Shown here piece after piece: positions 10,756 through 19,172 of a DNA stretch of 64,000 bases. Origin of the DNA: Marvinbryantia formatexigens (GTDB lineage: Bacteria; Bacillota; Clostridia; Oscillospirales; Ruminococcaceae). The number at the start of each line of letters is the position of its first letter. Position 1 is the stretch's first letter. The notes below the pieces were generated by a model that saw only the letters and a list, made by a program, of their open reading frames with translations, was not told the origin of the DNA and did no database searches. The DNA lies in contig JAETPU010000012.1 in the NCBI GenBank assembly GCA_021771035.1, forward strand, positions 19,013-83,012, in the 5' to 3' direction. The position numbers were made by a program, and so were the translations under genes.

Positions 10756-11478
10756 CTACTCCTCCATCACATTGGCTACAAACACCATCGTGAGCATACA
10801 GAAGATAAACGCCTGCAAAAAACTGGTGAATAAATCGAAGTAAATGGATAAAATTGCCGGCAGGCCAAGCTGCAGAATGGGGATGGACTGTATAAACGCA
10901 TTGGGGATCCAACCCAGCAGCAGCGTACTTGCCGAAGCCAGCGCGCCATAGATCAAACTGGTAATGACCACGCCGGCCGCGATATTTCCGAAATGACGGA
11001 AACTCATGGAGATGGGGTTCACCGCTTCGGAAATAATGTTCATGGGAAGCAAAAGCGGCATGGGCTGCACAAAGCCCTTGAGATAGCCCTTGACGCCATG
11101 GGTGCGGATATTGTAGTACTGAATCATGAAAAAGGTGACCAGCGCCCAGCCCAGGGTGGTGTTCAGATCTGCTGTCAGAGGCCTCATTCCCAAAAGGCTG
11201 CTCAGGCTGCCCAGCAGGGAAAACGCGAACAGGGTGGCAATATAGGGGGCAAATTTCCTGCCCTTTTTGCCCATGGTTTGATCCACCAGGTTTTCCACCA
11301 TCAAAACCAGCTTTTCGGCGATTACCTGCCTGCCCTTTGGAATCTTCTGCATCTTGTGTGTGAGAAATTTACACAGAATGGCGATAGCCGCCATAATGAT
11401 CCAGGAGTTCACAATGGTTTCCGTCACTGGAATTCCGCCGAACAGCGGAATTACGAAGATAATTTGCGGTCCTTCCAA
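10756..11478 (-). CDS. atpB: F0 ATP synthase a subunit
   Basis: This is the membrane stator subunit that forms the ion half-channels. It is multi-pass, with the conserved fourth-helix block FSLLGSLSSLLGM and a C-terminal region (SFRHFGNIAAGVV) bearing the essential Arg and following polar residues, then the QAFIFCMLTMVFVANV final helix. The start is TTG 11478, 7 bases after AAAGGAGGG. The first 28 bases overlap the end of atpI, implying translational coupling. Confidence 0.95.
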   Translation of the reverse strand: MEGPQIIFVIPLFGGIPVTETIVNSWIIMAAIAILCKFLTHKMQKIPKGRQVIAEKLVLMVENLVDQTMGKKGRKFAPYIATLFAFSLLGSLSSLLGMRPLTADLNTTLGWALVTFFMIQYYNIRTHGVKGYLKGFVQPMPLLLPMNIISEAVNPISMSFRHFGNIAAGVVITSLIYGALASASTLLLGWIPNAFIQSIPILQLGLPAILSIYFDLFTSFLQAFIFCMLTMVFVANVMEE

Positions 11479-11858
11479 CCGTATCCCTCCTTTCCGAAAA
11501 TTGCCCGCAGAATAATTGCCGCATTGGGGAACAGCAGGGGAATTACTACGCCCAGGGCGTGAACCTGCGGGGACACCAGCGCCAGATAGAGAATACCCGC
11601 CAATAAAAGCATCCGCACGGCATAGGAAACTCCCATTACCAGCTGGGCACGCCGGGGTTTGCCCTTATTCAGCGCCAGTGAGGCCGAAACCGCCAGAAGC
11701 TGAAAATTCAGCACAGAGGCTGCCGCTCCGATTAGAATCCCCACCAGCATTTCCCCGCTCATCAGGCCGAAAGGCCATAGAATAAGCCCCAGCAGGATGC
11801 TGCCTGCCAGGACGCATACCCCCACAAAACGGATTTCATGGCGAATGGGTTGTTCCAT
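11451..11858 (-). CDS. atpI: ATP synthase subunit I
   Basis: This is a small membrane protein of the AtpI family, thought to assist c-ring assembly. It has four hydrophobic segments (GVCVLAGSILLGLILWPF, MLVGILIGAAASVLNF, MLLLAGILYLALV, LGVVIPLLFPNAAIIL). The chosen ATG at 11858 (MEQPIRHE) follows an AAGGAGGG-containing stretch; the frame is open further upstream, but that part has low-complexity Trp/Cys/Gly content inside atpZ. It overlaps both atpZ (upstream) and atpB (downstream), as is usual in this operon type. Confidence 0.8.
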   Translation of the reverse strand: MEQPIRHEIRFVGVCVLAGSILLGLILWPFGLMSGEMLVGILIGAAASVLNFQLLAVSASLALNKGKPRRAQLVMGVSYAVRMLLLAGILYLALVSPQVHALGVVIPLLFPNAAIILRAIFGKEGYGWKDRKLSS

Positions 11859-12123
11859 CGTCCCTGGTCTCCCTCCTTCTTCTGGTCTGTGCCAGAGCCT
11901 GCCTGCAAAACTGCCACAGGCCTCCGGCCGCTCCCAGCAGCCCCAGCAGAATCCCCAGCAAAACAACCCAGCCGCCCAGCAAAAACTTTTTCTGAAGCCA
12001 GAGAGAACCGGCGACTCCCAATACCAATGGAAGCGCCATATTCAGCCCCAGCTGGGCAATTTGCGTGAGATTGCGAAGAACATTGAACCAAGCCTTGGGC
12101 GGCTGATTTTGCTCCAAAGACAT
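11836..12123 (-). CDS. atpZ: AtpZ/AtpI-family small membrane protein
   Basis: First gene of the operon. It encodes about 95 residues with two transmembrane helices (MALPLVLGVAGSLWLQ and GWVVLLGILLGLLGAAGGLW) and a basic tail (TRRRRETR), the AtpZ-like arrangement. AtpZ is associated with AtpI in ion supply or c-ring assembly. The start is uncertain: ATG 12123 lies directly behind AGGGGGG, and GTG 12144 has no better ribosome site. It overlaps atpI by about 23 bases. Confidence 0.75.
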   Translation of the reverse strand: MSLEQNQPPKAWFNVLRNLTQIAQLGLNMALPLVLGVAGSLWLQKKFLLGGWVVLLGILLGLLGAAGGLWQFCRQALAQTRRRRETRDDGTTHSP

Positions 12124-12172
12124 CCCCCCTGCAAAATTCCTCACAATTCAGGAAGAATTTTGTTTTAAATCC

Positions 12173-12201
12173 ATTATATCGAATCTTCCTTGTGATTTCA
12201 A
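12173..12201 (-). promoter_or_regulatory. proximal sigma-A-type promoter of atp operon
   Basis: On the minus strand TTGAAA (12196-12201), a 17-base spacer and a perfect TATAAT (12173-12178), about 50 bases before atpZ. Confidence 0.8.
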
Positions 12202-12264
12202 ATAATTATTTTTTTAACGAAGAATTGGTTTTTATCCATTTTGACTTTTGTCCGCCGGACCAGA

Positions 12265-12320
12265 ATGACCAATAGTCATTTACAAATCCTGTTATACCAC
12301 AAAAATGACTGGTAGTCAAT
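12265..12320 (-). promoter_or_regulatory. distal atp promoter with two TGAC-N5-GTCA operators
   Basis: On the minus strand TTGACT (12313-12318), 17 bases, TATAAC (12290-12295). One dyad TGAC-N5-GTCA (12306-12318) covers the -35 element; a second (12266-12278) lies just past the expected start, with dyad centres 40 bases apart. This layout is typical of a dimeric repressor, possibly TetR- or MarR-like; no candidate regulator lies next to it. Confidence 0.6.
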
Positions 12321-12810
12321 ATCCGGCTGCCTTTCAGGCCCCGGCACAGGATAAAATTCCCCGGCATCAGTGTCAAAAAGGGCACCTGTACTCTCAGTAT
12401 CGTCCAAAGCGCGGAAAAATAAACCGGATTAGGCAAGGTACCAGGCTGTAAACCGGGATAGCGCTTCCGTTTACACAAAAATCACCTGCCGTCCACGCAT
12501 TTGCTCTCCCTGTGAGCGCCGCAAAACGCAATGCCGCCGCACCCCTAAAAAAGCCCTCAGAAGCCATACCCGCTGTTCTCTGAACCGAAAACGATAGGGG
12601 CGGCGCTGTGTATTTTTTGACCTCCAAATCAGATCCGGCGTAATCCTAGAAGGCATATGATTCCCGGGACTCCATCCAATTTTTGATAGCCCTGCCCCTG
12701 GCATGGCCGCTCATCCCAGTTCCAGCTTCCGGCACGGCAGCTCAGCCACCGCGGGCAAAGTTCCGGTCTATGCCCCGAACGTGCTCCTTTCGTTGCCAGG
12801 TCTACCGGCC
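12321..12810. other. intergenic gap
   Basis: No gene, RNA signature or terminator is recognised between the distal atp promoter and the end of the next minus-strand gene at 12811. Confidence 0.5.
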
Positions 12811-13629
12811 TTATCGATCCGAGGGCTGTATGGACAAAAGCCAGCGGGTATATTCCAGGCTCAGGCGCAAATCCTCATAGGGGTCCCGCTCATAGGAGAG
12901 GTCATGATCCATCACGAACCACTCCGGGCGGCAGTTCAGGCACAACGGCATCAGCTTCGGCAGATTCAGAATGCCGTAACCGGTGGGGCGGAATTCGAAA
13001 TGCCCTCGCTGGGCTGTTCCCCGGGCGGGGACAAACTCCCGCACCCTGCCCAGCTTAGAAGTATCGGAAGCATAATAATCCTTGAGATGGATAACCGGAC
13101 AGCGGTCCGCAAAGGCCTTCAGATAGCGCTCGTAGCTGCCGCCGCCAATTTCGATCCAGCCCAAATCGGGCTCCAGCGCCAGGCTCTGGGGACGGGTGTG
13201 CGTCAGGATATACTCCAGCACCTCCATCCCCTCTTTATGCTCAATCAGTTCCCCATCGTGGTTGTGGTACAGCAGCCGAATCCCTGTCTGCACGGCCTTT
13301 TGGGCCAATTCATCCAGTCTGCTGCTCACCGCGCCAAACTCCTCTAAAGGCAGCTCCGAGACCGTCAGAAACCGGCACCCCACCTGCCGGTGGAACTCCA
13401 GCACCTCCTGTGGCCGGGCACTCAATTCCCCAAACGGCACATGGTTTCCCAGGGCTTCCAAGCCCTCCCGGTCCAGCATGGCGCGCACCTGCTGGGCGCT
13501 ATGGCCGAAAAAGCCCAGAAATTCAACCCCGTCAAACCCAATCTGAGCCAGACGGTGCAGCACAGCGGCCAAATCCCTTTCACAGTCCTCCCGTACGAGA
13601 TACAATGGAGACGCCAATCGGATCGCCAT
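12811..13629 (-). CDS. sugar phosphate isomerase/epimerase (xylose isomerase-like TIM barrel)
   Basis: A member of the AP_endonuc_2/xylose isomerase-like TIM-barrel superfamily, whose members are usually sugar isomerases or epimerases such as IolE, Hyi or tagatose epimerase types. Conserved features are GFDGVEFLGFFG near the N terminus, LLYHNHDGEL (His/Glu metal site), LEPDLGWIEIGG and PVIHLKDYY. The ATG at 13629 (MAIRLASPLYL) has AGGAGG 7 bases upstream. At 272 residues it is normal. The next gene upstream is 435 bases away. The substrate is unknown. Confidence 0.85.
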   Translation of the reverse strand: MAIRLASPLYLVREDCERDLAAVLHRLAQIGFDGVEFLGFFGHSAQQVRAMLDREGLEALGNHVPFGELSARPQEVLEFHRQVGCRFLTVSELPLEEFGAVSSRLDELAQKAVQTGIRLLYHNHDGELIEHKEGMEVLEYILTHTRPQSLALEPDLGWIEIGGGSYERYLKAFADRCPVIHLKDYYASDTSKLGRVREFVPARGTAQRGHFEFRPTGYGILNLPKLMPLCLNCRPEWFVMDHDLSYERDPYEDLRLSLEYTRWLLSIQPSDR

Positions 13630-14064
13630 CACAATTCCTCCTATCCGTGCCCGCGCACGCCCCTGACACAACATTTGGGCAGCACGTGATTATGTATCAT
13701 CTTGCATTCTCTGCGCGTTTTGCACCCCGGTTACGGTACGACAGGCAATCAGAATCCCCGCCGGTTCCGGCGTTGCGGAACCATATCCGCACAAAACGCC
13801 GCTCTCCGGGGGACTCCGGCTGCCGGCCAAACAGCGGCTGTCCTCAACGGAAGGCGAACCGCAGAACATTCCGTTTTTTCCGGTTTTAAGGGGCACATCG
13901 CTCACACTGGGCGTGGTTCGGGCGTTTTCAAATAGCAGCACAGCAAGAGGGAATGGAACATAGCTGCCCCATCCCCCTGCGGTACTCAGGCATCGCGGAC
14001 GCCGGGCGGTCGGAATTTCCCCCGCCTGCCGTTATCCTTCCCGTTTGCCTGTCTGTTTTCGCTG
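13630..14064. other. intergenic gap with possible fold
   Basis: No gene is seen. On the plus strand GCGTTTTG (near 13717) could pair with CAAAACGC (near 13793), enclosing a TTCCG/CGGAA hairpin. This faintly resembles the element at 23448 and 57518, but the match is weak. Confidence 0.3.
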
Positions 14065-15027
14065 TCAGGTATCCTCCAGGGCTTGGACAACCCAATCAAA
14101 CCGGCTGAAATCCACATCCGGCGAGATGGTGCAGTCCGCTCCCAATATCAGTCCCCGGGTATCCCCCGCCGCGGCGCGGTACTCCTCCACGGTCCTGCGA
14201 GTGAATGCCTGGACTTCCTCCTTGGTGCCGCTGTATAATACACCGCCCTTGCGGTTGTCAAAGCCTCCGGCCACGGTTTTTCCATGGAAGAATTCCCGGC
14301 CCTGGGCAAGGCTCATATTTTCAATAAAGACCGCCCAGTTCACCGCCTTGGCGGGATAATCGCTCCACAACTCCAGCCGGTTGGGATCCCCCGCCCAGCC
14401 GCAGCAGTGAATCATGTTATAGGGAGAATTCCTGTTGGCCTCATGGAGAACGCTCAGCTCGCTGGGGGCAATCCAGGAACGGTATTCCTCTTCCGTGAAG
14501 CGGTCCTTCTCGCCGCCCTGCAGGCAAAAGTAAATCCCGGTACAGCCGGCCTCTTCCACCACCAGCCGGGAGAGCTCCGCCACATCCTGGGAGATGATCT
14601 TCATCCCCTCCATCACCGACTCGGGATCCTCGCGCAGATGGGCCATGACCATCTCCTCCCCGCACCAGCGGATGACGGAGAAGGGGGCAAAGATGTTGTA
14701 TAACGTACAGCGATCCGGCGCCAGCGCCTCGTTGACCCGTTTGGCCCGCTCCAGCTGATCGGCGATATAGGCGCCCTGGCGGCCCACCGGACGGATTTTT
14801 CTCCAGTCCGAAGCCTTTTTGACTCCATAATCCATGGGCGGACGGAAATACCCGTCGCACATAATCTTCGCATAATCCATGCGGCTGTGCTGATAGTAGT
14901 TTAAATGTGCCTGGATGCAGGGCTCGCCGAACATTTCATCCCCGGTGAAATGAAACCAAAACCCCACTGGAACCCGATCGACTTCCTTGGCGTCAAATGC
15001 CGCCAAAACCCGTTCTCTGCGATTCAT
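14065..15027 (-). CDS. uroporphyrinogen decarboxylase-family protein (not HemE)
   Basis: This is a UroD-fold TIM barrel. The start MNRRERVLAAFDAKEVDRVPVG is the hallmark of the UroD/MtaA-like family of anaerobes, many of which act on corrinoid or thiol methyl-transfer chemistry instead of porphyrins. The HemE N-terminal Arg-rich motif (PxWxMRQAGR) is absent. Other blocks are HCCGWAGDPN and NWAVFIENMSLAQGREFFHGKTVAGGFD. The length is 320 residues; AGGAG precedes the ATG by 7 bases. It lies 38 bases after the aldo/keto reductase, probably in one transcript. The true reaction is unknown. Confidence 0.82.
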   Translation of the reverse strand: MNRRERVLAAFDAKEVDRVPVGFWFHFTGDEMFGEPCIQAHLNYYQHSRMDYAKIMCDGYFRPPMDYGVKKASDWRKIRPVGRQGAYIADQLERAKRVNEALAPDRCTLYNIFAPFSVIRWCGEEMVMAHLREDPESVMEGMKIISQDVAELSRLVVEEAGCTGIYFCLQGGEKDRFTEEEYRSWIAPSELSVLHEANRNSPYNMIHCCGWAGDPNRLELWSDYPAKAVNWAVFIENMSLAQGREFFHGKTVAGGFDNRKGGVLYSGTKEEVQAFTRRTVEEYRAAAGDTRGLILGADCTISPDVDFSRFDWVVQALEDT

Positions 15028-15065
15028 GCCGTTTCTCCTTCCATACTCCGTTTCATAAACGTAAC

Positions 15066-16055
15066 TCAGCCGTTCAGAATGGAATCAATCTGTGCCAGCT
15101 CCTCGGGAGTGAATTCCAGGTGATCCAGCGCCCGTACATTTTCTTCGATCTGTTCCAGACGGCTTGCGCCGATGATCACGGAGGTCATCTGCTCCTGACG
15201 CAGGATCCAGGCCAGCGCCAGCTGCGGCAGGCTCTGTCCCCTGAGCTTGGCAATTTCGTTGAGACGTTTGGCCTTCTCAACCTTTTCGGGTGTTACGGAC
15301 TCCGGCTTTAAAAATACGCTGGGGCCGCCCGCGCGGGAATCCTCGGGAATCCCGGAGAAGTATTTGGTGGTCAAAAGCCCCTGGGCCAGCGGTGAGAACG
15401 CGATGGCGCCTACCCCTGTTTCCTCCAGAACATCCAAAAGCCCATCCTCGACCCAGCGGTTGAACATGGAGTAGGACGGCTGGTGAATCAGGCAGTGCAC
15501 CCCCATCTTTTTCAAAGTTTCGATGGCGGTTTTGGCATCCTGGGCCTTATAATTGGAGATGCCCACATACAGCGCCTTTCCCTGGCGGACCGCTGTGGCA
15601 AGGGCGTCCATGGTCTCCTCGATGGGGGTATCCGGATCCGGGCGGTGATGATAGAAGATATCCACATAGTCCAGCTTCATGCGCTGCAGGCTTTGATCCA
15701 AGCTTGCCAGCAGATTCTTCTTGGAGCCCCACTCCCCATAGGGGCCGGGCCACATATAATAGCCGGCCTTGGAGGAGATGATGAGTTCATCCCGGTATGG
15801 GCGCAGATCCTTTTCCAGAATCTGTCCGAAAGTTTCCTCTGCCGATCCGGCGGGAGGCCCATAGTTGTTGGCCAAATCAAAGTGGGTAATCCCCAAGTCA
15901 AAGGCCCCCAGCACCATCCTGCGGCTGTTTTCAAACACATTGCTGCCGCCGAAATTCTGCCACAGCCCCAGGGAAATCCGGGGCAGCAGAATCCCGCTTT
16001 TTCCGCACCGTTTATACTTCATGGTATCATAACGTGCCTCATTTGCCACATACAT
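15066..16055 (-). CDS. aldo/keto reductase, YghZ/Gpr-like
   Basis: This is a cytosolic NADPH-dependent aldo/keto reductase. The N terminus (YVANEARYDTMKYKRCGKSG) and the DLANNYGPPAGSAEETFG block with the catalytic Asp and Tyr closely follow Escherichia coli YghZ (L-glyceraldehyde-3-phosphate reductase); YHHRPDPDTP and VIIGASRLEQIEENV are family NADP/substrate regions. ATG 16055 follows GAAGGGAG; the frame runs upstream to 16196 through the promoter, so the longer reading is rejected. It encodes 329 residues and is first in a likely two-gene unit with the UroD-like gene. The substrate is inferred from similarity only. Confidence 0.87.
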   Translation of the reverse strand: MYVANEARYDTMKYKRCGKSGILLPRISLGLWQNFGGSNVFENSRRMVLGAFDLGITHFDLANNYGPPAGSAEETFGQILEKDLRPYRDELIISSKAGYYMWPGPYGEWGSKKNLLASLDQSLQRMKLDYVDIFYHHRPDPDTPIEETMDALATAVRQGKALYVGISNYKAQDAKTAIETLKKMGVHCLIHQPSYSMFNRWVEDGLLDVLEETGVGAIAFSPLAQGLLTTKYFSGIPEDSRAGGPSVFLKPESVTPEKVEKAKRLNEIAKLRGQSLPQLALAWILRQEQMTSVIIGASRLEQIEENVRALDHLEFTPEELAQIDSILNG

Positions 16056-16119
16056 CGCTGTATCGCTCCCTTCAGAAATAGACAATTTTCTCAAATAAAG
16101 AAAACCATTTTCCCGGATT

Positions 16120-16148
16120 ATTGTATCGTTTTTACTATGCGAAGTCAA
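16120..16148 (-). promoter_or_regulatory. sigma-A-type promoter of aldo/keto reductase operon
   Basis: On the minus strand TTGACT (16143-16148), 17-base spacer, TACAAT (16120-16125), 65 bases before the start codon. Confidence 0.75.
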
Positions 16149-16238
16149 TTGACAGAACCGTTCATCTTTCCAAAGGAATTTTGGCGATTGAAACAAGGAA
16201 ATCCCATCCCCGCTTTCAAATGGGGATGGGATTTTGCG

Positions 16239-16706
16239 CTATCTGGATGCCGGGGTGTCCGGGCGCTTGCGCCGAATCCAGGAACAGGTCACCCCATCCT
16301 GCGGACTCATCCACCGCCAAAAGCCTCGCAGGGGGAGAACATTTCTGCCATTGGACAGATAAAACCGGCCGAATAACCCCGGGCGCACCCGCAGGCAGCC
16401 GGCACCGTCAAATCCCAGGTAAATCAGCCTTCCCGAAAACGGAAACGCCAGGGCCGGGAGCTTTTCCAATACATCCACTTCCCCGGAAATGCCTGGATAG
16501 ATGAGAATCTCATCCCCGGTGGAAAGGCTGAGCTTGAGCCATTTGTCCTGGATTCGCGCACTGAGAAGCTTTGCGGAACAAATACGCGCCCCAAACTCCT
16601 CAGGGGAAAGATTCATCCACGGATTCGGGCGCGCCGCTAAAAGCCGGCCAATCTCCCGGCCGGCAAACTGAAGATTCATCTGCTGCGCAATCTGCGCCAG
16701 CTCCAT
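16239..16706 (-). pseudogene. truncated Fpg/Nei-like DNA glycosylase remnant
   Basis: The 155-residue frame begins MELAQIAQQMNLQFAGREIGRL, which resembles the N terminus of the MutM/Nei family (MELPE-type start, then a helix and beta-sandwich). It continues with GDEILIYPGISGEVDV and RLIYLGFDGAGCLRVR. The helix-two-turn-helix and zinc finger that make up the second half of such proteins are missing, and there is no space for them before the next gene. The catalytic Pro-Glu context is also altered (ELAQ instead of ELPE). GGAGG lies 8 bases before ATG 16706. It is probably an inactive remnant, though a diverged one-domain protein is possible. Confidence 0.5.
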
Positions 16707-16922
16707 GCATGACACCTCCCGATCCATACCGAAAATCCGGCAGCGGCAAACACTGCGCCCGCCGGAGCCCTGCACTGTCCTTCGGAAAACCGCTCTCTAC
16801 AGCCCGCTGAAAACCGTAATTCCTTGTACATTTGTGCAAAAATCCTACTGATATCCTATCATATTTTTATCGATTCATCAATCATAATCCAAAACTTAAG
16901 ATTTTGACCGCCTCTTGACTTT

Positions 16923-16954
16923 TTGTATTGTTTATATTATTGTAAATAATACAA
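16923..16954 (+). promoter_or_regulatory. operator dyad overlapping the gntR promoter
   Basis: TTGTATT-G-TTTA (16923-16934) is mirrored by TAAA-T-AATACAA (16943-16954), 11 of 12 pairs with an 8-base centre. A TTGACT -35-like box starts at 16915. This is probably the autoregulatory operator of the adjacent GntR protein. Confidence 0.65.
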
Positions 16955-16978
16955 AATAGCTGATAGGAGGCATTCGGC

Positions 16979-17374
16979 ATGATCCTGCAATTGGATTTGT
17001 CCAGCACTATCCCCTTCTATGTACAGATCCGCAATCAAATCGTGTTGTGGATAAGCTCCGGAGAACTTCCGGCCGGGGAGGGCCTGCCCACGGTCCGGCA
17101 GCTGGCGGAGGATTTGGGCGTAAACACCATGACCGTCAGCAAGGCCTACACCCTTTTAAAAACCGAGGGATTTCTGGAGGGCGACCGGCGCCAGGGAGTC
17201 AGGGTGAAACAGCTGGGGCTCACCCCGGAATTCTGCCGCAAGCTGGAGGATGAGCTCTCCCTGCTGATTGCGGAGTCCAAGGTGCGGGGGATGAGCAAAG
17301 AAACCTTTGTCTCCCGGTGCGGCCAGCTGTTTGATGCGTCGTCGTTTTCAGCTATGCAGAAATCCATTGGCTGA
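16979..17374 (+). CDS. GntR-family regulator, YtrA type
   Basis: This is a DNA-binding repressor with an N-terminal winged helix-turn-helix: IPFYVQIRNQIVLWISSGEL, then LPTVRQLAEDLGVNTMTVSKAY with the recognition helix, then GFLEGDRRQGVRV. The effector part is only about 50 residues of helix, which is the YtrA subfamily form. YtrA regulators usually control a neighbouring membrane-protein or ABC operon. AGGAGG lies 7 bases before the ATG and a dyad sits in its promoter. The next gene, a DUF5808 membrane protein about 100 bases downstream, is the likely target along with itself. Confidence 0.88.
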   Translation: MILQLDLSSTIPFYVQIRNQIVLWISSGELPAGEGLPTVRQLAEDLGVNTMTVSKAYTLLKTEGFLEGDRRQGVRVKQLGLTPEFCRKLEDELSLLIAESKVRGMSKETFVSRCGQLFDASSFSAMQKSIG

Positions 17375-17471
17375 GCAAACCTATTTCCCCTATCTTTTGT
17401 GCCCGCAATCCTCCCCCGCTCAGTTTCCCGGCATTGCGGCGGCACACACAAGGAAAGGAATCATCATAGCT

Positions 17472-18839
17472 ATGATTAATTTTATTCTTTTGGGTGTCGG
17501 AATTATTTTTCTGCTCTCCCTGCTGGCCACCAATCATACTGCCATTCGGCCCAGCCATGGGATTCTTTTGTCCGTTAGCCTGCCTTCGGACGCTCTGGCG
17601 GACAGGCAGACCAAGGAACTGGCCGGGCGCTACCGTAAAAGCAGCCGCCTGCTCCTGCTGGGATTTGCCGTCTTGCTCCCCGCCCTCTTTCTCCTTTCCG
17701 ACTACCCTTCTCTGAGTATGCTGTTCCTCTTTGGCTGGATTACCCTGCTGATGGTGGCAAACGACAGGCTGATGGTCCGCTATATCCACAAGCTGCTTTC
17801 CCTGAAAAAGCAGCGCGGCTGGCTGGTGAACCCAACGCTGGTGCGCAGAGCCGATCTGCGGCTGGCCCGGGAAAAGCCGAACCTGCCCCTGGGCTTTGGC
17901 TGGCTGATCCCCCCTATCCTCTTTTCCCTGCTACCGTTATTGTGGCCCATGGAAAACCACGCCGCCGTATGGCTCATTGTAGGCGTCACCGAATTCACCC
18001 TGCTGCTGTGCCTGGTGCTGCGTTATGCGGCCTGCCATCTTCCCAACCGGGTGTACTCCCAAGATGAATCGGTCAACTTCGCGTGCAACCGCATTCAAAA
18101 ACGGATGAACACGCTTACCTGGATTCTGCTGGGGTTCATACAGAGCGTCACCTTCACTCCTCTGGCATGGCTTTTCCAGTCCCCGGAGACTTTCAGCGGG
18201 TGGATGTTTCTGCTTATCGGTGTTAATCTGGCGGCCTCGCTGAGCGTCATCCTCCTGTGCCAGCGGCGGATCAAGCGGGTTCAGGAGAGCCTATTGCAGG
18301 GGCAGGAGGAATTTGTCTACACCGATGAGGATGAATACTGGAAAAACGGCGTGTATAATAACCCCAATGATGCCCGGGTCCTGGTGGAAAAACGGGTCGG
18401 CTACGGCTATACCTACAATATGGCCACCACCCGGGGACGCGTTATCACCTATTCCCTGCTGGGATTTGCCGCCTGTGTGGTGATCGGCGTCCTGATAATT
18501 TTGCTCCAAACGGATTTCGGCGCCATCTCCCTGAAGGTGGAAAATGGGACGGCCTCCATCAGCGCTCCGCTGTACCAGGCAAGCTTTCAGCTTCAGGATA
18601 TCCAATCCGTTACCGAAATTACAGAGCTTCCCTCCGGCACCCGCACCAACGGCTCCTCCAGCCGCCTGCGCATGCTGGGGAATTTCAACCTCCGGGAGTA
18701 TGGACGGTGCAAAATCTTCGTGGAACGGGAAAACACCCCCTATCTGCTGATCCGCCTGGAGGATCTGTGTATCATCCTCAACGGCGCCACACCCGAGCAG
18801 ACCCAGGAGTACCGGCAGCTGCTGGGGCACCAGGACTAG
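17472..18839 (+). CDS. DUF5808 multi-pass membrane protein
   Basis: An integral membrane protein of 455 residues with an N-terminal hydrophobic helix, several further helices (for example LLLLGFAVLLPALFLL, MLFLFGWITLLMVA, SFTPLAW region) and, at about residues 290-325, the DUF5808 signature DEYWKNGVYNNPNDARVLVEKRVGYGYTYN split over two lines of conservation. A further helix and a soluble C-terminal domain resembling a bacterial PH domain follow. ATG 17472 has AAGGAAAGGA upstream; the open frame further left overlaps the regulator gene and is rejected. It pairs with the YtrA-type regulator. Function is unknown; an envelope-stress or antimicrobial-response role is plausible only by analogy. Confidence 0.75.
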   Translation: MINFILLGVGIIFLLSLLATNHTAIRPSHGILLSVSLPSDALADRQTKELAGRYRKSSRLLLLGFAVLLPALFLLSDYPSLSMLFLFGWITLLMVANDRLMVRYIHKLLSLKKQRGWLVNPTLVRRADLRLAREKPNLPLGFGWLIPPILFSLLPLLWPMENHAAVWLIVGVTEFTLLLCLVLRYAACHLPNRVYSQDESVNFACNRIQKRMNTLTWILLGFIQSVTFTPLAWLFQSPETFSGWMFLLIGVNLAASLSVILLCQRRIKRVQESLLQGQEEFVYTDEDEYWKNGVYNNPNDARVLVEKRVGYGYTYNMATTRGRVITYSLLGFAACVVIGVLIILLQTDFGAISLKVENGTASISAPLYQASFQLQDIQSVTEITELPSGTRTNGSSSRLRMLGNFNLREYGRCKIFVERENTPYLLIRLEDLCIILNGATPEQTQEYRQLLGHQD

Positions 18840-19108
18840 GTGCCGCTGAGGCACACTCTCCCGGCAGCCTTCGAAATACGAAGGTCAAACAGCTTTACTC
18901 CCGCTTTGGAGAGCGAACTCCCTCCTAATTGCCGAAGCCGGGATAGTATCCAGCACTTTCCCACCGGCCAAGGCTGCCGACTATGCTCCATATGGCAAAT
19001 ACGAATCGCCAGATTGAGCCTGCCATGGTTTAAACTAAGCCGTCGCAGTCCCTGTATGAAAAATAAATTTCAGATTGATGGATTTTGTGGAAAAAAGCCG
19101 GCAGAAAA
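18840..19108. other. intergenic gap
   Basis: No gene or RNA signature is recognised between the DUF5808 gene and the promoter of the first zinc-ribbon paralogue. Confidence 0.5.
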
Positions 19109-19137
19109 TTGTCATTTTAAAATTCCTATGCTATAGT
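19109..19137 (+). promoter_or_regulatory. sigma-A-type promoter of zinc-ribbon gene 1
   Basis: TTGTCA (19109-19114), 17-base spacer, TATAGT (19132-19137), 35 bases before the start codon. Confidence 0.75.
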
Positions 19138-19172
19138 TATGGTAAATAAACCATCAAGAGGAGGAATTTAGC

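Noticed and set aside
12206..12478. Possible small minus-strand gene upstream of atp operon
   Set aside because: It overlaps two promoters and operators and has no recognisable domain.
13717..13800. Possible distant fourth copy of the 23.4/57.5 kb element
   Set aside because: Only GCGTTTTG/CAAAACGC and a TTCCG/CGGAA hairpin match in outline; the conserved core string is interrupted, so it was not called.
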